Positions 53,919 to 63,473 of a stretch of 64,000 nucleotides of DNA are shown here, in pieces. How positions within the stretch are numbered: the stretch's first letter is position 1; each line of letters opens with the position of its first letter. Source of the DNA: Gymnodinialimonas phycosphaerae (lineage in GTDB: Bacteria > Pseudomonadota > Alphaproteobacteria > Rhodobacterales > Rhodobacteraceae); contig NZ_JAIMBW010000001.1 in NCBI RefSeq assembly GCF_019195455.1, forward strand, positions 868,001 through 932,000, in the 5' to 3' direction. The notes under the pieces are model-generated. The model was not told the DNA's origin. It did no database searches and was given only the letters and a program-made list of their open reading frames with translations. A program made the translations under genes and the position numbers.

Positions 53919-53987
53919 CGGGGGCCTTGTGCCGCGCGCGTCAATCGGGTTCGCTGCGACGACTGATTTCTGACCCGAGGGCCCCCG

Positions 53988-54974
53988 ATGCACGTCTCCA
54001 TTTCCGACATCCGCGCCGCCTCCGAGGCCGCGCTTCTGGCCCATGGCGCAGGCCCTTTTCAGGCCGCCGAGGTCGCAAAGGCCGTCGCCCGGGCAGAGGA
54101 GACCGGGAACATCATCTGCGGGCTCTATTACTTGGAAAGCTATTGCACCCAGCTTGCCTCAGGGCGGGTCGACGGCACCTTGGTGCCCGACGTTTCGCGT
54201 CCCAAAGCGGGCGTCGTGCGGTCCGATGCGCGCTTCGGCTTCGCGCAACCGGCCTTTGCCCGGGCGCTGCCCCTGGCCGTTGAGGCCGCGCGAGAGGTGG
54301 GCGTTGCCACCTTGACCGTCGCCCACGCCCATACCTGTACGTCACTGGGGTATTTCACCGAACAGATCGCGGCAGAGGGCCTGATCGCCCTCGGCTTTAC
54401 CAATGCCTCTGCCATTGTCGCGGCACCCGGCGGCAAAGCGCCGGTTCTTGGCACCAACCCCATAGCGATGACGATCCCCGGGGACGGTGCACCGCTGATG
54501 CATGCGGATTTCTCGACCTCTGCGGTTGCCCTGGGCAAGATCACCATGGCGAAAGCGGCAGGCGAGGCGATCCCGCCGGGATGGGCCGTGGACGCGGACG
54601 GCGCGTCCACAACGGACCCAGACGCGGCGCTGAAAGGCGCGCTGCTAAGTGCGGCGGGGCCCAAGGGGTGGGCCTTTGGTCTATTGGTGGAGGTGATGGC
54701 GGCAGGGTTGACCGGATCGGTCAACTCTCTGGATGTAAAGGGATTGAAGCTGCCGGATGGAAATCCCCATGATCTGGGCCAGTCCTATATCCTGATCGAT
54801 GCGAATGCCCATGCGGGGCAGGATGTCCTGGCGGAACGTCTGGCGCGTGTCGCGGATGTCATCGCCTCTGACGGGGGCACGGGGCGGATCCCCGGTGCGC
54901 CGCGCAAACACATCGACCCGGTCGATGTGCCGGAAGCCCTCTGGACCCAAGTGCAACGTCTGGCGGCGGGCTGA
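53988..54974 (+). CDS. Malate/L-lactate dehydrogenase-type (Ldh2 family) oxidoreductase
   Basis: A 328-residue NAD(P)-dependent 2-hydroxyacid dehydrogenase of the Ldh2/ComC/YiaK fold. Signature regions are ARAEETGNIICGLYYLESYC, FTNASAIVAAPGGKAPVLGTNPIAM, DFSTSAVALGKITMAKAAGEAIPPGWAVDADG and GPKGWAFGLLVEVMAAGLTG. Possible substrates include malate, lactate, sulfolactate and ureidoglycolate; sequence alone does not decide. It is 3 bp before the kinase gene, so an operon is likely. Confidence 0.82.
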   Translation: MHVSISDIRAASEAALLAHGAGPFQAAEVAKAVARAEETGNIICGLYYLESYCTQLASGRVDGTLVPDVSRPKAGVVRSDARFGFAQPAFARALPLAVEAAREVGVATLTVAHAHTCTSLGYFTEQIAAEGLIALGFTNASAIVAAPGGKAPVLGTNPIAMTIPGDGAPLMHADFSTSAVALGKITMAKAAGEAIPPGWAVDADGASTTDPDAALKGALLSAAGPKGWAFGLLVEVMAAGLTGSVNSLDVKGLKLPDGNPHDLGQSYILIDANAHAGQDVLAERLARVADVIASDGGTGRIPGAPRKHIDPVDVPEALWTQVQRLAAG

Positions 54975-54977
54975 ACC

Positions 54978-55919
54978 GTGGCGATTGTCACGTTGACGCT
55001 GAACCCGGCGCTGGATCTGGAAACCAGCCTGGCCGAAATGCGCCCCCGCGAAAAGCTGCGCTGCACGCCGCCGCGCTCGGATCCGGGCGGGGGCGGGATC
55101 AACGTGGCCCGCGCGATACACGCGCTTGGGTCTACGGCGCGGGCCGCCGTGGCATTGGGCGGCCCCACGGGGGCGACGATTGCCACGGCCTTGCAAGAGG
55201 CCGGGATCGACGTTCTGCCCTTGGCCGCGCCCGGACCGACACGGCAGAACCTGTCCGTCATCGAAGCGTCAACCGGCGAGCAGTTTCGCTTCATCTTTCC
55301 CGGTCCCACCTGGATCCCGGCTGATCTGGCCGCCGTGGAGCCGCCGTTGTCCAAGGCCGTTGTTGCCGGTGATATCCTGGTTCTGTCAGGGTCGCTCCCG
55401 CCAGGGCTGGCGGCCGAGGCGCTGGTGGATCTTGCCATGTCTCATGTGGCGCGCGGGGTTCGCGTGGTCGTGGACACGTCCGGCGCGGCACTGGTGGCCA
55501 TGGTTGCCGCCGCCCGGGGGATGAACTTGCTGCGCATGGACGGCCCAGAGGCGGAAGAGCTGTGCGGCAGGCCATTGCCGCGTGCCGCCGACAGCGCGGA
55601 CGCCGCGCAGGCCATGGTGAATGACGGCGTGGCCGAGGCGGTGATCATCGCGCGCGGCAAGGATGGATCGGTGCTGGCAACCGCAAACGGTCGCTGGTTT
55701 GCGCCTGCGGCCGATGTCCCCGTGGTGTCGGTGACGGGGGCAGGCGACAGCTTCGTGGCGGCGGCCACCTTGGCGATGTCACGCGGGGCGGCGTGGCCAG
55801 AGGTTCTGTCCTGCGGCTGTTCAGCCGCCAGTGCCGCAGTCACCACCCCGGCCACCGCGCTGTGTGACCCGGAAGTATACCTCGCCCTTCTGCCCGGCAC
55901 GCGAGCGCGCCGGATCTAA
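54978..55919 (+). CDS. PfkB-family sugar kinase (1-phosphofructokinase type)
   Basis: A 313-residue ribokinase-fold kinase of the hexose-kinase group: GGGGINVARAIHALGSTARAAVALGG at the sugar site, LSGSLPPGL, and the catalytic GAGDSFVAAATLAMSRG near residue 255. GTG 54978 starts three bases after the dehydrogenase stop. 1-phosphofructokinase, 6-phosphofructokinase II and tagatose kinase are alternatives; no PTS gene is adjacent to favour FruK. Confidence 0.83.
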   Translation: MAIVTLTLNPALDLETSLAEMRPREKLRCTPPRSDPGGGGINVARAIHALGSTARAAVALGGPTGATIATALQEAGIDVLPLAAPGPTRQNLSVIEASTGEQFRFIFPGPTWIPADLAAVEPPLSKAVVAGDILVLSGSLPPGLAAEALVDLAMSHVARGVRVVVDTSGAALVAMVAAARGMNLLRMDGPEAEELCGRPLPRAADSADAAQAMVNDGVAEAVIIARGKDGSVLATANGRWFAPAADVPVVSVTGAGDSFVAAATLAMSRGAAWPEVLSCGCSAASAAVTTPATALCDPEVYLALLPGTRARRI

Positions 55920-55983
55920 ATGTTGGGGCACCCGGGCGCGCCGGGGCGAGTTCCTGGGACACTCGGGGGCGCTTTATCGAGCA

Positions 55984-56493
55984 CTATTCGGCAGCGGTAC
56001 GCTTCGGAAGCACCCAATTGGGGCGTACGAAATGGCAGGTGTATCCGTTGGGGATCCGCTCCAGATAGTCCTGATGCTCGGGCTCGGCGTCCCAGAATGG
56101 GCCTACGGGCTCCAGCTCCGTCACGACCTTGCCGGGCCACAGCCCCGAAGCGTCGACGTCGGCAATCGTATCCTCGGCCACCGCCTTCTGGGCGTCGTCG
56201 ACATAGTAGATGGCGCTGCGATAACTCATTCCCCGGTCGTTGCCCTGACGGTTTGGGGTGGTCGGATCGTGGATCTGAAAGAAGAACTCCAGCAATTGCC
56301 GGTAGCTGATGCGGGCGGGGTCAAAGATGATCTCGATCCCCTCGGCATGGGTGCCATGGTTGCGGTAGGTGGCATTGGGCACGTCGCCGCCGGTGTAGCC
56401 TACCCGCGTGGCCTCCACGCCGGGCATCTTGCGGATCAGGTCCTGCATGCCCCAAAAGCATCCCCCTGCCAAAACTGCGCGTTCAGTGCTCAT
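55984..56493 (-). CDS. msrA: Peptide-methionine (S)-S-oxide reductase
   Basis: A 169-residue MsrA with the GCFW catalytic motif (Cys12), GYTGG, and [17 protein letters not shown]. It repairs the S-epimer of methionine sulfoxide. It lacks extra N-terminal sequence, so it is cytosolic. The start overlaps the msrB stop by ATGA, and both are transcribed leftward. Confidence 0.93.
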   Translation of the reverse strand: MSTERAVLAGGCFWGMQDLIRKMPGVEATRVGYTGGDVPNATYRNHGTHAEGIEIIFDPARISYRQLLEFFFQIHDPTTPNRQGNDRGMSYRSAIYYVDDAQKAVAEDTIADVDASGLWPGKVVTELEPVGPFWDAEPEHQDYLERIPNGYTCHFVRPNWVLPKRTAAE

Positions 56494-56939
56494 GCTACAT
56501 CCTCCACTTGATCAATATAGGCGCCATAGCCTTCGGCCTCCATGTCGTCGCGGTGCACGAACCGAAGCGAGGCGGAGTTGATGCAATACCGCAGACCGCC
56601 CCGGTCGCGCGGGCCGTCGGGGAAGACATGGCCCAGATGGCTGTCACCGTGGGTCGAGCGGACTTCGGTGCGGACCATGCCAAGGGACATGTCGCGCAAC
56701 TCGTTGACCATGGAGGTGTCGATGGCCTTGGTGAAGCTCGGCCACCCGCAGCCCGAGTCGAACTTGTCGCTGGAGGCGAACAGGGGCTCGCCCGAGACGA
56801 TATCGACGTAAATCCCCGGCTCCTTGTTATGGAGCAGCTCTCCGGTGCCTGGACGTTCGGTGCCGTCTTGCTGGGTGACGCGGAATTGCTCGGGCGTCAG
56901 GGTGGCGATCACGTCGGGGTTCTTGGTGTATTGGGTCAT
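56490..56939 (-). CDS. msrB: Peptide-methionine (R)-S-oxide reductase
   Basis: A 149-residue MsrB with catalytic Cys in [19 protein letters not shown] and [10 protein letters not shown]. The zinc-binding CxxC pairs seen in many MsrB proteins are absent, so it belongs to the zinc-free form. First gene of msrBA. Confidence 0.93.
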   Translation of the reverse strand: MTQYTKNPDVIATLTPEQFRVTQQDGTERPGTGELLHNKEPGIYVDIVSGEPLFASSDKFDSGCGWPSFTKAIDTSMVNELRDMSLGMVRTEVRSTHGDSHLGHVFPDGPRDRGGLRYCINSASLRFVHRDDMEAEGYGAYIDQVEDVA

Positions 56940-57067
56940 GGTGCCTCCGCTCTGGTGTCACCGCACGATATGGGGGCGCGAGGGGATTTGTCCAACAGGC
57001 GGTGCGATCACGGTGACGTCGTTACCGCAACGGCGGTCGCGCAGACCTGCCGCTGTAGCGCGACAGC

Positions 57068-57096
57068 AAAACGCCCCGGCGGATGGCACGGGGCGT
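57068..57096 (-). terminator. Terminator downstream of the DUF882 gene
   Basis: On the minus strand ACGCCCCG (57096-57089) pairs with CGGGGCGT (57078-57071) over a 10-nt loop and is followed by TTTT. It lies 34 bp after the DUF882 stop. Confidence 0.75.
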
Positions 57097-57129
57097 CAAG
57101 TTGTTCGGTGTTGGACGGGCAGGGAGGTT

Positions 57130-57687
57130 CTAGCCGCCCCAACTGCGGACCGGGCCGCAATCCATGTGAACGAAGTTGGAGCGCGAGTAGCGCCCGACGC
57201 CGCCGGCATTGCATGCACGGGCCGCGTTGAAGATCTGGCTGACAGAGCGCGACTGCAATTGCAGGTCTGCGGCTTCACCGACCATGTGGCGCGAATTGCG
57301 CGCAACGCCGGACGAGCGGCTGCGCAGCATCGCGTTCGTCTCGGGCGAGCGGTAGCCGGAAAGAAGGGTGTAGGGCTCGGACGTGTCCATCAGGTTGTGG
57401 GCGGCGGCCATGATGTCGATGGTGTTGATGCTGATGTCGATCACGCCATCGGTGCGCCAATCGCGCATGAAGTAGTTCACTTCTTCCAAAGCGGGGGCGA
57501 TGTAGTCGCCGTCGATCCAGTAGATCATGTTCAGGTTTTCGCCTGCACGCCCGTTATACATCTGAAGCTTGCGAATATCGCCTGCGCCGCGAAGTAGGCC
57601 GGTAGCGTTGGCCATGACCGGTGCTGCGGCAACAGTCGTGGCTGCGAACGCTCTGATAAGCGAGCGTCGAGTAAGTTGAGTCGTCAT
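57130..57687 (-). CDS. DUF882 / YcbK-type peptidase M15-like protein, Tat-exported
   Basis: A 185-residue protein with a twin-arginine signal (TRRSLIRAFAATTVAAAP). The mature part has the M15-like metal site: SGYRSPETNAMLRSRSSGVARNSRHMVGEAADLQL (His and Asp ligands) and NFVHMDCGP (His). Relatives trim peptidoglycan cross-bridges. It is divergent from the L,D-transpeptidase gene, another cell-wall enzyme. Confidence 0.87.
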   Translation of the reverse strand: MTTQLTRRSLIRAFAATTVAAAPVMANATGLLRGAGDIRKLQMYNGRAGENLNMIYWIDGDYIAPALEEVNYFMRDWRTDGVIDISINTIDIMAAAHNLMDTSEPYTLLSGYRSPETNAMLRSRSSGVARNSRHMVGEAADLQLQSRSVSQIFNAARACNAGGVGRYSRSNFVHMDCGPVRSWGG

Positions 57688-58097
57688 TGGGTATTTGCCC
57701 CTTTTTTCTGCCCGTTACGTATCAGCACAGCGAAGCCGCTTGTCCAAAACGACCCTAACCAGAGTGTGCACTGTCCCCACAGGCTTAGTGTGGGTGGAAT
57801 GACACAATCGAAACTTTTCTGGAAGTGCTATTGCGCTGCGACCTCTCATACCTCCGTTTCTAGGCGATTTTCTGCCGGTTTAGCGATTATCCGCTGGCAA
57901 ATTCGAGCTCACGCGCTGATCACGTTCCGGGGGTGACGCTGTTCGATGATCGCCTCTTGACCATCGCAATGGTGGAAAAACTACCGTTGCATGTTTGAAA
58001 CTACGCTGAAAAACTTACGAAAACGTGAATGGACTTGGATGTTCCGTCACGCGAGTGTGAACGCTATTGACGGCTGCACCGCATTTCATGACCCGGG
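57688..58097. other. Divergent promoter region
   Basis: A 410-bp gap between the DUF882 gene and the L,D-transpeptidase gene, both reading outward. No gene, RNA or repeat was recognised; it presumably holds both promoters. Confidence 0.5.
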
Positions 58098-59702
58098 ATG
58101 AGTAACATGTTGAGATTCGCGAAGCTTTCGCTTCTGTCACTGGCTTTGGCGGGCACGCCGATGGTGTCGGTGATGCTGACGCCAAACCAAGCGGAAGCGC
58201 AGGCCTTCTCGGCGCTGCGCCAGGCGATTGCCGAGGCGTCTTCCGAGCAGGAGCAGCTTGCCGCCTTCTACCGCGAGCGTGACTTCCAGCCGATCTGGAC
58301 CACCGCAGACGCCGCCGATCGCCGCAACGCGCTGTTCAGTGCCTTGGCGGAGGCCAGCAACCACGGGCTGCCAACGTCGCGCTATGACACCACCGACCTG
58401 GTCGCCGCGTTCCAGTCCGCCACCAATCCCTACGAGATGGGCCGTGCCGACGTTCAGGCCTCGCTTCTGTTCCTTCAATACGCGCAGGACATCCATTCCG
58501 GCTTCCTGGAGCCCGGCGACATCGTGGGCGACATTGTTCATACCCTGCCGCGCCGCGATCCGTTGGAGCTGTTCACCGAATTCGTGGATGCAAACCCCTT
58601 CGAATACATTTCCACCCTGCCGCCGCAGCACCCCGAGTATACCCGCCTGATGCGTGCCAAGTTGCATCTGGAGCGGCTGATCGACGACGGCGGCTATGGG
58701 CCGACCGTCGCAGCAGGCTCGCTCGCGCCGGGGGCGACCGGGAACGCGGTCGTGCAACTGCGCAACCGCCTGATGGCCATGGGCTACCTGGAGCGCTCTG
58801 CCACCGCGACTTATGACGCGCGCTTGCAGCAGGCGGTGCTGGAATTCCAGGTCGACAACGGCATCAACGCCGACGGCATCGCGGGTGGCGAGACGATCCG
58901 TGCAGTCAACCGCTCGGCCAGCGATCACCTGTCCGAGGTGATCCTCGCGATGGAGCGTCAGCGCTGGCTCAACTTCGAGCGTGGCCCGCGCCACATTTTC
59001 GTGAACCTGCCCGATTTCCATGTGCGCGTCATCGACGATGGCGAAGTGACCTTCATTACCCGCTCCGTCATCGGCTCCACGGCCTCTGACCGTCGCACGC
59101 CCGAATTCTCGGACACGATGGAGCATATGGTCATCAACCCCAGTTGGTATGTGCCGCGCTCGATCGCGCGCGGCTACATCGGCTCGATCCTTGCGGGCGG
59201 GGCGAACCACCTGCAACTGATGGCCAATGGTCGCCCGGTGAACCGCGCAAACGTCGACTGGACCCGTGTTTCGGCGTCGAACTTCCCGTTCGACCTGCGC
59301 CAGCCCCCCGGTCCGAGTAACGCGCTTGGCCTCGTGAAGTTCATGTTCCCCAACCAGTGGAACATCTATCTGCACGACAGCCCGGACCAGCACCTGATGA
59401 CCCATGAGGTCCGCGCATACTCCGCCGGTTGTGTCCGTCTGGATGACCCGTTTGACCTGGCCTACCACCTGCTGGCCGCACAGGAATCCGATCCCGTCAG
59501 TTTCTTCGACACCATCCTGAACTCGGGCCGCGAGACGCAGGTCAACCTCGACACGCCGCTGCCGGTCCATATCGTCTACTGGACGTCGTGGGTCGATACC
59601 GAGGGCCGCCTGAACTTCCGCAACGACATCTATGGGCGCAACGCGGTCCTGCGCCAGGCGATCCAGAACCTTGGGGTGGAGATCAGGGGCGTGAACAGCT
59701 AA
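58098..59702 (+). CDS. L,D-transpeptidase (YcbB/LdtD type)
   Basis: A 534-residue periplasmic enzyme making 3-3 peptidoglycan cross-links. Signal peptide (FAKLSLLSLALAGTPMVSVML...AEA), an N-terminal scaffold domain, a PG_binding_1 domain about 215-275 (GNAVVQLRNRLMAMGYL ... QQAVLEFQVDNGINADGIAG), and a YkuD catalytic domain about 300-460 with HEVRAYSAGCVRLDD (catalytic His and Cys). ATG 58098 and ATG 58107 are both possible; the second has GGATGAG nearby. Confidence 0.9.
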   Translation: MSNMLRFAKLSLLSLALAGTPMVSVMLTPNQAEAQAFSALRQAIAEASSEQEQLAAFYRERDFQPIWTTADAADRRNALFSALAEASNHGLPTSRYDTTDLVAAFQSATNPYEMGRADVQASLLFLQYAQDIHSGFLEPGDIVGDIVHTLPRRDPLELFTEFVDANPFEYISTLPPQHPEYTRLMRAKLHLERLIDDGGYGPTVAAGSLAPGATGNAVVQLRNRLMAMGYLERSATATYDARLQQAVLEFQVDNGINADGIAGGETIRAVNRSASDHLSEVILAMERQRWLNFERGPRHIFVNLPDFHVRVIDDGEVTFITRSVIGSTASDRRTPEFSDTMEHMVINPSWYVPRSIARGYIGSILAGGANHLQLMANGRPVNRANVDWTRVSASNFPFDLRQPPGPSNALGLVKFMFPNQWNIYLHDSPDQHLMTHEVRAYSAGCVRLDDPFDLAYHLLAAQESDPVSFFDTILNSGRETQVNLDTPLPVHIVYWTSWVDTEGRLNFRNDIYGRNAVLRQAIQNLGVEIRGVNS

Positions 59703-59731
59703 CCCTTGTCCCGAGCATTTCGGGGAAGACA

Positions 59732-60829
59732 ATGGCTGAATTCAGCGTAAGTGACATTGCAGCGGCGCTTGGGGCAGAAGCCTCGGGCGCCGTTGATATT
59801 TTGCTCTGCGGCGTAGCCGAGCCCGCCTCTGCGCAGGCGACGGATCTGGCGCTTGCCATGAAGCCGGAATATGCCGTCGGCCTGAAGGCGGGCCGTGCGC
59901 GCGTTGCCATGATTGCCCCCGGCATGGATTGGCAGGATATGGGGTTGGAGGCGGCGATCATCGCGCCGCGCCCGCGCTATGCCATGGCCGGTCTGACGTC
60001 GATGATGGACCGTGGCCCGATCATCGAGCCGGGCCATCACCCCACGTCCGTCATTCACGACAGCGCACAGATTGCCGAGGGCGCTGCCATCGGCCCCTTC
60101 GTGGTGATCGGCCCCGGCGCGGTGATCGGCGCGCGGGCGCGGATCGCGTCCCATGTCAGTATCGGGGCGGGCGCGGTCATCGGCGACGATGCCTTGATCC
60201 ACGAGGGCGTCCGGATCTGCCATGGTGTCCACATAGGGGACCGTTTCATTGCCCAACCCGGTGTGGTTCTGGGGGGCGATGGGTTCAGCTTCGTCACGCC
60301 GGAGAAAAGCATGGTGGAAAAGGCGCGCGAAAGCCTGGGAACCGCGACCGACACCGCGACCGAGCAATCCTGGGCCCGCATCCATTCCCTTGGCGGGCTG
60401 GTCATCGGCGATGACGTCGAGGTGGGGGCCAATTCCGCCATTGACCGGGGCACGATCGAAAGTTCGCAAATCGGCAACGGCACCAAGATCGATAACCTCG
60501 TCCACATCGGGCACAACTGCATTATCGGCAAGGACTGCCTAATTTGCGGCCAGGTGGGCTTCGCGGGGTCCGTCACGATGGGTGACCGCGTGGTATTGGG
60601 GGGCAAATGCGGCGTCTCCGACAACATCACCATCGGCAATGATGTGGTGGCGGCAGGCGCGTCGAAACTGTTCACCAACGTGCCCTCGGGCCGCATGATC
60701 ATGGGCCACCCGGCGGTCAAGATGGACACCCATGTCGAGATGTACAAGGCGCTGCGCCGCCTGCCGCGCCTGGCACGCACCGTGTCGGACTTGCAGAAAG
60801 CCGTTTCCAAGCCCGACAAGACGCCCTAG
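59732..60829 (+). CDS. lpxD: UDP-3-O-acylglucosamine N-acyltransferase
   Basis: A 365-residue left-handed beta-helix acyltransferase of lipid A synthesis. Hexapeptide repeats run from about residue 105 (IGPFVVIGPGAVIGARARIASHVSIGAGAVIGDDALI) and the catalytic His lies in LVHIGHNCIIGKDCLICGQVGFAGS. Start ATG 59732 behind GGGGAAG. It is followed within 28 bp by an acyl-carrier gene, then a ketoacyl synthase, suggesting dedicated acyl-chain supply. Confidence 0.93.
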   Translation: MAEFSVSDIAAALGAEASGAVDILLCGVAEPASAQATDLALAMKPEYAVGLKAGRARVAMIAPGMDWQDMGLEAAIIAPRPRYAMAGLTSMMDRGPIIEPGHHPTSVIHDSAQIAEGAAIGPFVVIGPGAVIGARARIASHVSIGAGAVIGDDALIHEGVRICHGVHIGDRFIAQPGVVLGGDGFSFVTPEKSMVEKARESLGTATDTATEQSWARIHSLGGLVIGDDVEVGANSAIDRGTIESSQIGNGTKIDNLVHIGHNCIIGKDCLICGQVGFAGSVTMGDRVVLGGKCGVSDNITIGNDVVAAGASKLFTNVPSGRMIMGHPAVKMDTHVEMYKALRRLPRLARTVSDLQKAVSKPDKTP

Positions 60830-60857
60830 ATGATGGCCAGAAAGTAGGAAGAACCCC

Positions 60858-61121
60858 ATGGCCACTGTCCAAGACAAGATCATCGAGATCCTCGCCGAAC
60901 AAGCGGTGCTGGAGAAGGAAGATGTGACGCTGACATCGTCGCTCGACGATTTGGGCATCGACAGTCTCGGCCTTGTGGAATCGATCTTCGCCATTGAAGA
61001 GGCCTTCGATATCTCGGTGCCGTTCAATGCCAATGAGCCCGATGCCTCGGATTTCGACATCTCGTCCGTGGCGGCGATCATCCGCGCCGTCGAGAAACTG
61101 GTGACAGAGCAGAAGGGCTAG
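60858..61121 (+). CDS. Acyl carrier protein
   Basis: An 87-residue ACP with the phosphopantetheine serine in GIDSLGLVESIFAIEE (Ser36). It differs from housekeeping AcpP (usually DSLDTVELVM), so it is probably a specialised carrier for LpxD or the adjacent synthase. AGGAAG precedes ATG 60858; the gap to the synthase gene is 3 bp. Confidence 0.9.
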   Translation: MATVQDKIIEILAEQAVLEKEDVTLTSSLDDLGIDSLGLVESIFAIEEAFDISVPFNANEPDASDFDISSVAAIIRAVEKLVTEQKG

Positions 61122-61124
61122 CCC

Positions 61125-62330
61125 ATGCGCCGCGTTGTCATTACCGGGCAGGGCACGATCAATGCATTGGGTTGCGATGTGCCCGCCACGCTGGAGGCGT
61201 TCCGCGAGGGGCGCTGTGGCATTGGCCCGCTGGAGCTGCGCGATGTGGATCGTTTGTCGGTGAAAATCGGCGCACAGGTAAAGGGCTATGATCCGGAAGC
61301 CTTGTTCAACCGCCAGCAGATCGCGCTTTATGACCGCTTTACCCAATTCACCTTGATCGCCGCCCGCGAAGCGCTTGATGGCATGACGTTCTCGGGCGAT
61401 GAGGCGGCGCGCGCAGGCGTCGTTCTGGGCACCGCCGGTGGTGGCGTGAACACCTGGGATGAAAACTACCGCACCGTCTATGAGGAGGGGAAGAACCGCG
61501 TTCACCCCTTCGTGGTGCCCAAGCTGATGAATAATGCCGCCGCCTCCCATGTGTCGATGGAATGGAACCTGAAGGGGCCGTCGTTTTCCGTGGCGACGGC
61601 CTGCGCGTCTTCCAACCACGCCATGGGGCAAGCCTTCAATATCATCCGCTACGGCGGCGCCGATCTGATGGTGACGGGCGGCTCCGAGGCGATGCTGTCG
61701 TTTGGCGGCGTCAAGGCGTGGGAGGGGCTGCGGGTGATGTCCAAGGACGCTTGCCGTCCGTTTTCGGCCAACCGCAACGGCATGGTGCAGGGCGAGGGCG
61801 CGGCGGTCTTCATCTTCGAGGAATATGAGCACGCGCGCGCGCGCGGCGCCGAGATCCTGGCCGAGGTTGTGGGGTTCGCCATGACGTCGGATGCCGCCGA
61901 TATCGTCATGCCATCCCAGCAAGGGGCGGCGCGGGCGATCTCGGGCGCGCTCAAGGATGGCGGCCTCAACCCCGAGGACGTCTGCTATATCAATGCCCAT
62001 GGCACCGGGACGGCGGCCAACGACAAGGTGGAATGTGCCGCCGTGGCCCATGCGTTTGGCCACCACGCGGATGATCTGATGATCTCGTCCACCAAATCGA
62101 TGCATGGCCACCTGATTGGCGGCACCGGCGCGGTTGAGCTTTTGGCCTGCGTCATGGCCCTGAAGGATGGCGTGATCGCGCCCACCATCGGCTATGAGGA
62201 ACCGGACCCGGAATGCGCCCTTGACGTGGTCCCCAACGAGGCGCGCGAGGCGAGGGTCGAGGCCTGCCTCTCGAACGCGTTTGCCTTTGGCGGCTTCAAT
62301 GCAGTGCTGGCGCTGCGCGCTGCGCCCTAG
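61125..62330 (+). CDS. Beta-ketoacyl-ACP synthase II-type enzyme
   Basis: A 401-residue thiolase-fold condensing enzyme with Cys in VATACASSNHAMGQ, and histidines in NAHGTGTAANDKVE and KSMHGHLIGGTGAVE. FabF-like in length. Clustered with lpxD and its own ACP, it likely elongates acyl chains for lipid A rather than bulk fatty acids; this is inferred from context. Confidence 0.9.
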   Translation: MRRVVITGQGTINALGCDVPATLEAFREGRCGIGPLELRDVDRLSVKIGAQVKGYDPEALFNRQQIALYDRFTQFTLIAAREALDGMTFSGDEAARAGVVLGTAGGGVNTWDENYRTVYEEGKNRVHPFVVPKLMNNAAASHVSMEWNLKGPSFSVATACASSNHAMGQAFNIIRYGGADLMVTGGSEAMLSFGGVKAWEGLRVMSKDACRPFSANRNGMVQGEGAAVFIFEEYEHARARGAEILAEVVGFAMTSDAADIVMPSQQGAARAISGALKDGGLNPEDVCYINAHGTGTAANDKVECAAVAHAFGHHADDLMISSTKSMHGHLIGGTGAVELLACVMALKDGVIAPTIGYEEPDPECALDVVPNEAREARVEACLSNAFAFGGFNAVLALRAAP

Positions 62331-62360
62331 CGTTTCGGCGCGACCTTGCGGTCCCCAACG

Positions 62361-62394
62361 AAAAAGGGCCCGCGCGGCACATGCCGACGGGCCC
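62361..62394 (-). terminator. Terminator of the IalB-family gene
   Basis: On the minus strand GGGCCCG (62394-62388) pairs with CGGGCCC (62372-62366), then TTTTT at 62365-62361. It sits about 20 bp after the IalB-family stop and may also end the convergent synthase transcript. Confidence 0.8.
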
Positions 62395-62415
62395 TGCGTT
62401 TGAACGGCTTAGCGC

Positions 62416-63096
62416 TTATTCGGTTGCTTCTTCCTCTGGCGCTTCTTCTTCTGGCGCTTCTTCCGCGCCGGCACCCTCTTGCTGCGCGGCGATGAAGGCG
62501 CGAATTTCGACCATGCGTTCTTCCAACGAGTCGAAGGCCGCCGTGAAGCCCCGCAAAGAGGCCGTCGTGGGCACCGCAGAGCCGCCCATCTGGCCCAATT
62601 CGTCGCGCACCAGTGCGAATAGCACGACCTGCGTGTCGGCTCCGTTCTCGAACTGCGCGAGGTTTTCGGCGGTCAGCGAGAGCTGCACGAAGCAGCCGAT
62701 GGGGCGACAGAAGGCGTAGGGAACAACGGCGGGCTCTGCATCATCGATGCGGATCTGAAGGCCCGGGCTCAGCAATGTGTCCAGCGGGGTCAGGATCGTC
62801 GCGTTGGCAACGGTTTCGCCATCGTCGATCACCGGGGCCGCGATGCGGAACTCTGCGACCGGGTTGCCGTTTTCCTCTTCCAGCAGTTGGAACATTTCGC
62901 AACGGTCGGGGATCTCGTCTTGCTCGGATCGGATGCAGCGCACCTGCCAGTCGCGGAAGATTTCCGAGACATAGGGCTCTCCGGGTTCCACTTCCGAGCG
63001 GTTCGGAAGGACCAGTGGCTCTGCCTGTGCGGCGGCGAGGCTCGGCAAGGCAAGACTTGCGACAAGACCAATTACGAGCGGCTTAAAGAACGTCAT
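62416..63096 (-). CDS. Invasion-associated locus B (IalB) family protein
   Basis: A 226-residue secreted protein: signal peptide (KPLVIGLVASLALPSLAAAQA), an IalB domain (FRDWQVRCIRSEQDEIPDRCEMFQLLEEENGNPVAEFRIAAPVIDDG ... RIDDAEPAVVPYAFCRPIGCFVQLSLT) with four cysteines, and a low-complexity Glu/Ala/Pro tail with EEAPEEEAPEEEA repeats. The family is widespread in alphaproteobacteria, named from Bartonella; in free-living marine species its role is unknown. Confidence 0.88.
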   Translation of the reverse strand: MTFFKPLVIGLVASLALPSLAAAQAEPLVLPNRSEVEPGEPYVSEIFRDWQVRCIRSEQDEIPDRCEMFQLLEEENGNPVAEFRIAAPVIDDGETVANATILTPLDTLLSPGLQIRIDDAEPAVVPYAFCRPIGCFVQLSLTAENLAQFENGADTQVVLFALVRDELGQMGGSAVPTTASLRGFTAAFDSLEERMVEIRAFIAAQQEGAGAEEAPEEEAPEEEATE

Positions 63097-63320
63097 ACGA
63101 TGCGCTTCCTTTTCAAACGTCAGACTGCTCGGCCCGTTAACATCCGGGCCATTGGCACGCTGGCTATCACGAGCGGGGCGGGTCTGTCAGGCGCAAAATG
63201 TGACGGCGGGCCTGGCATCGGCAACAGCTTGCGGATGCGGTCGCGCGGCATGTTATGAAGGAGCGGCGGGCGTGCGGCGGGCGTGCGGTAGCGAAGCAGA
63301 GGGGGGCCAAAAAGGCGAAA

Positions 63321-63345
63321 GGGCCCGTAGTACGGACCCTTTTCT
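63321..63345 (+). terminator. Hairpin with U-tract, orphan
   Basis: GGGcCCGT (63321-63328) pairs with ACGGaCCC (63332-63339) with one C/A mismatch and a 3-nt loop, followed by TTTTC on the plus strand. No clear plus-strand gene precedes it, so it may end an unrecognised small transcript starting after 63097. Confidence 0.45.
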
Positions 63346-63473
63346 ATTGTCTCTCCCTGTCGGACTGGCCGACTTATGGAGCAGACGTTAAGCGACGGTT
63401 GCCGAGCCGTCAACAGTCCATTTCATGCCAGATGCAAAAGTGAATGCCCCCTGTATTCCTTGACCATTTGGCC

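Noticed and set aside
63152..63443. Short plus-strand frames in the gap after the IalB-family gene
   Set aside because: Low-complexity Gly/Ala/Arg translations without ribosome sites; the hairpins there explain the region better as untranslated RNA.
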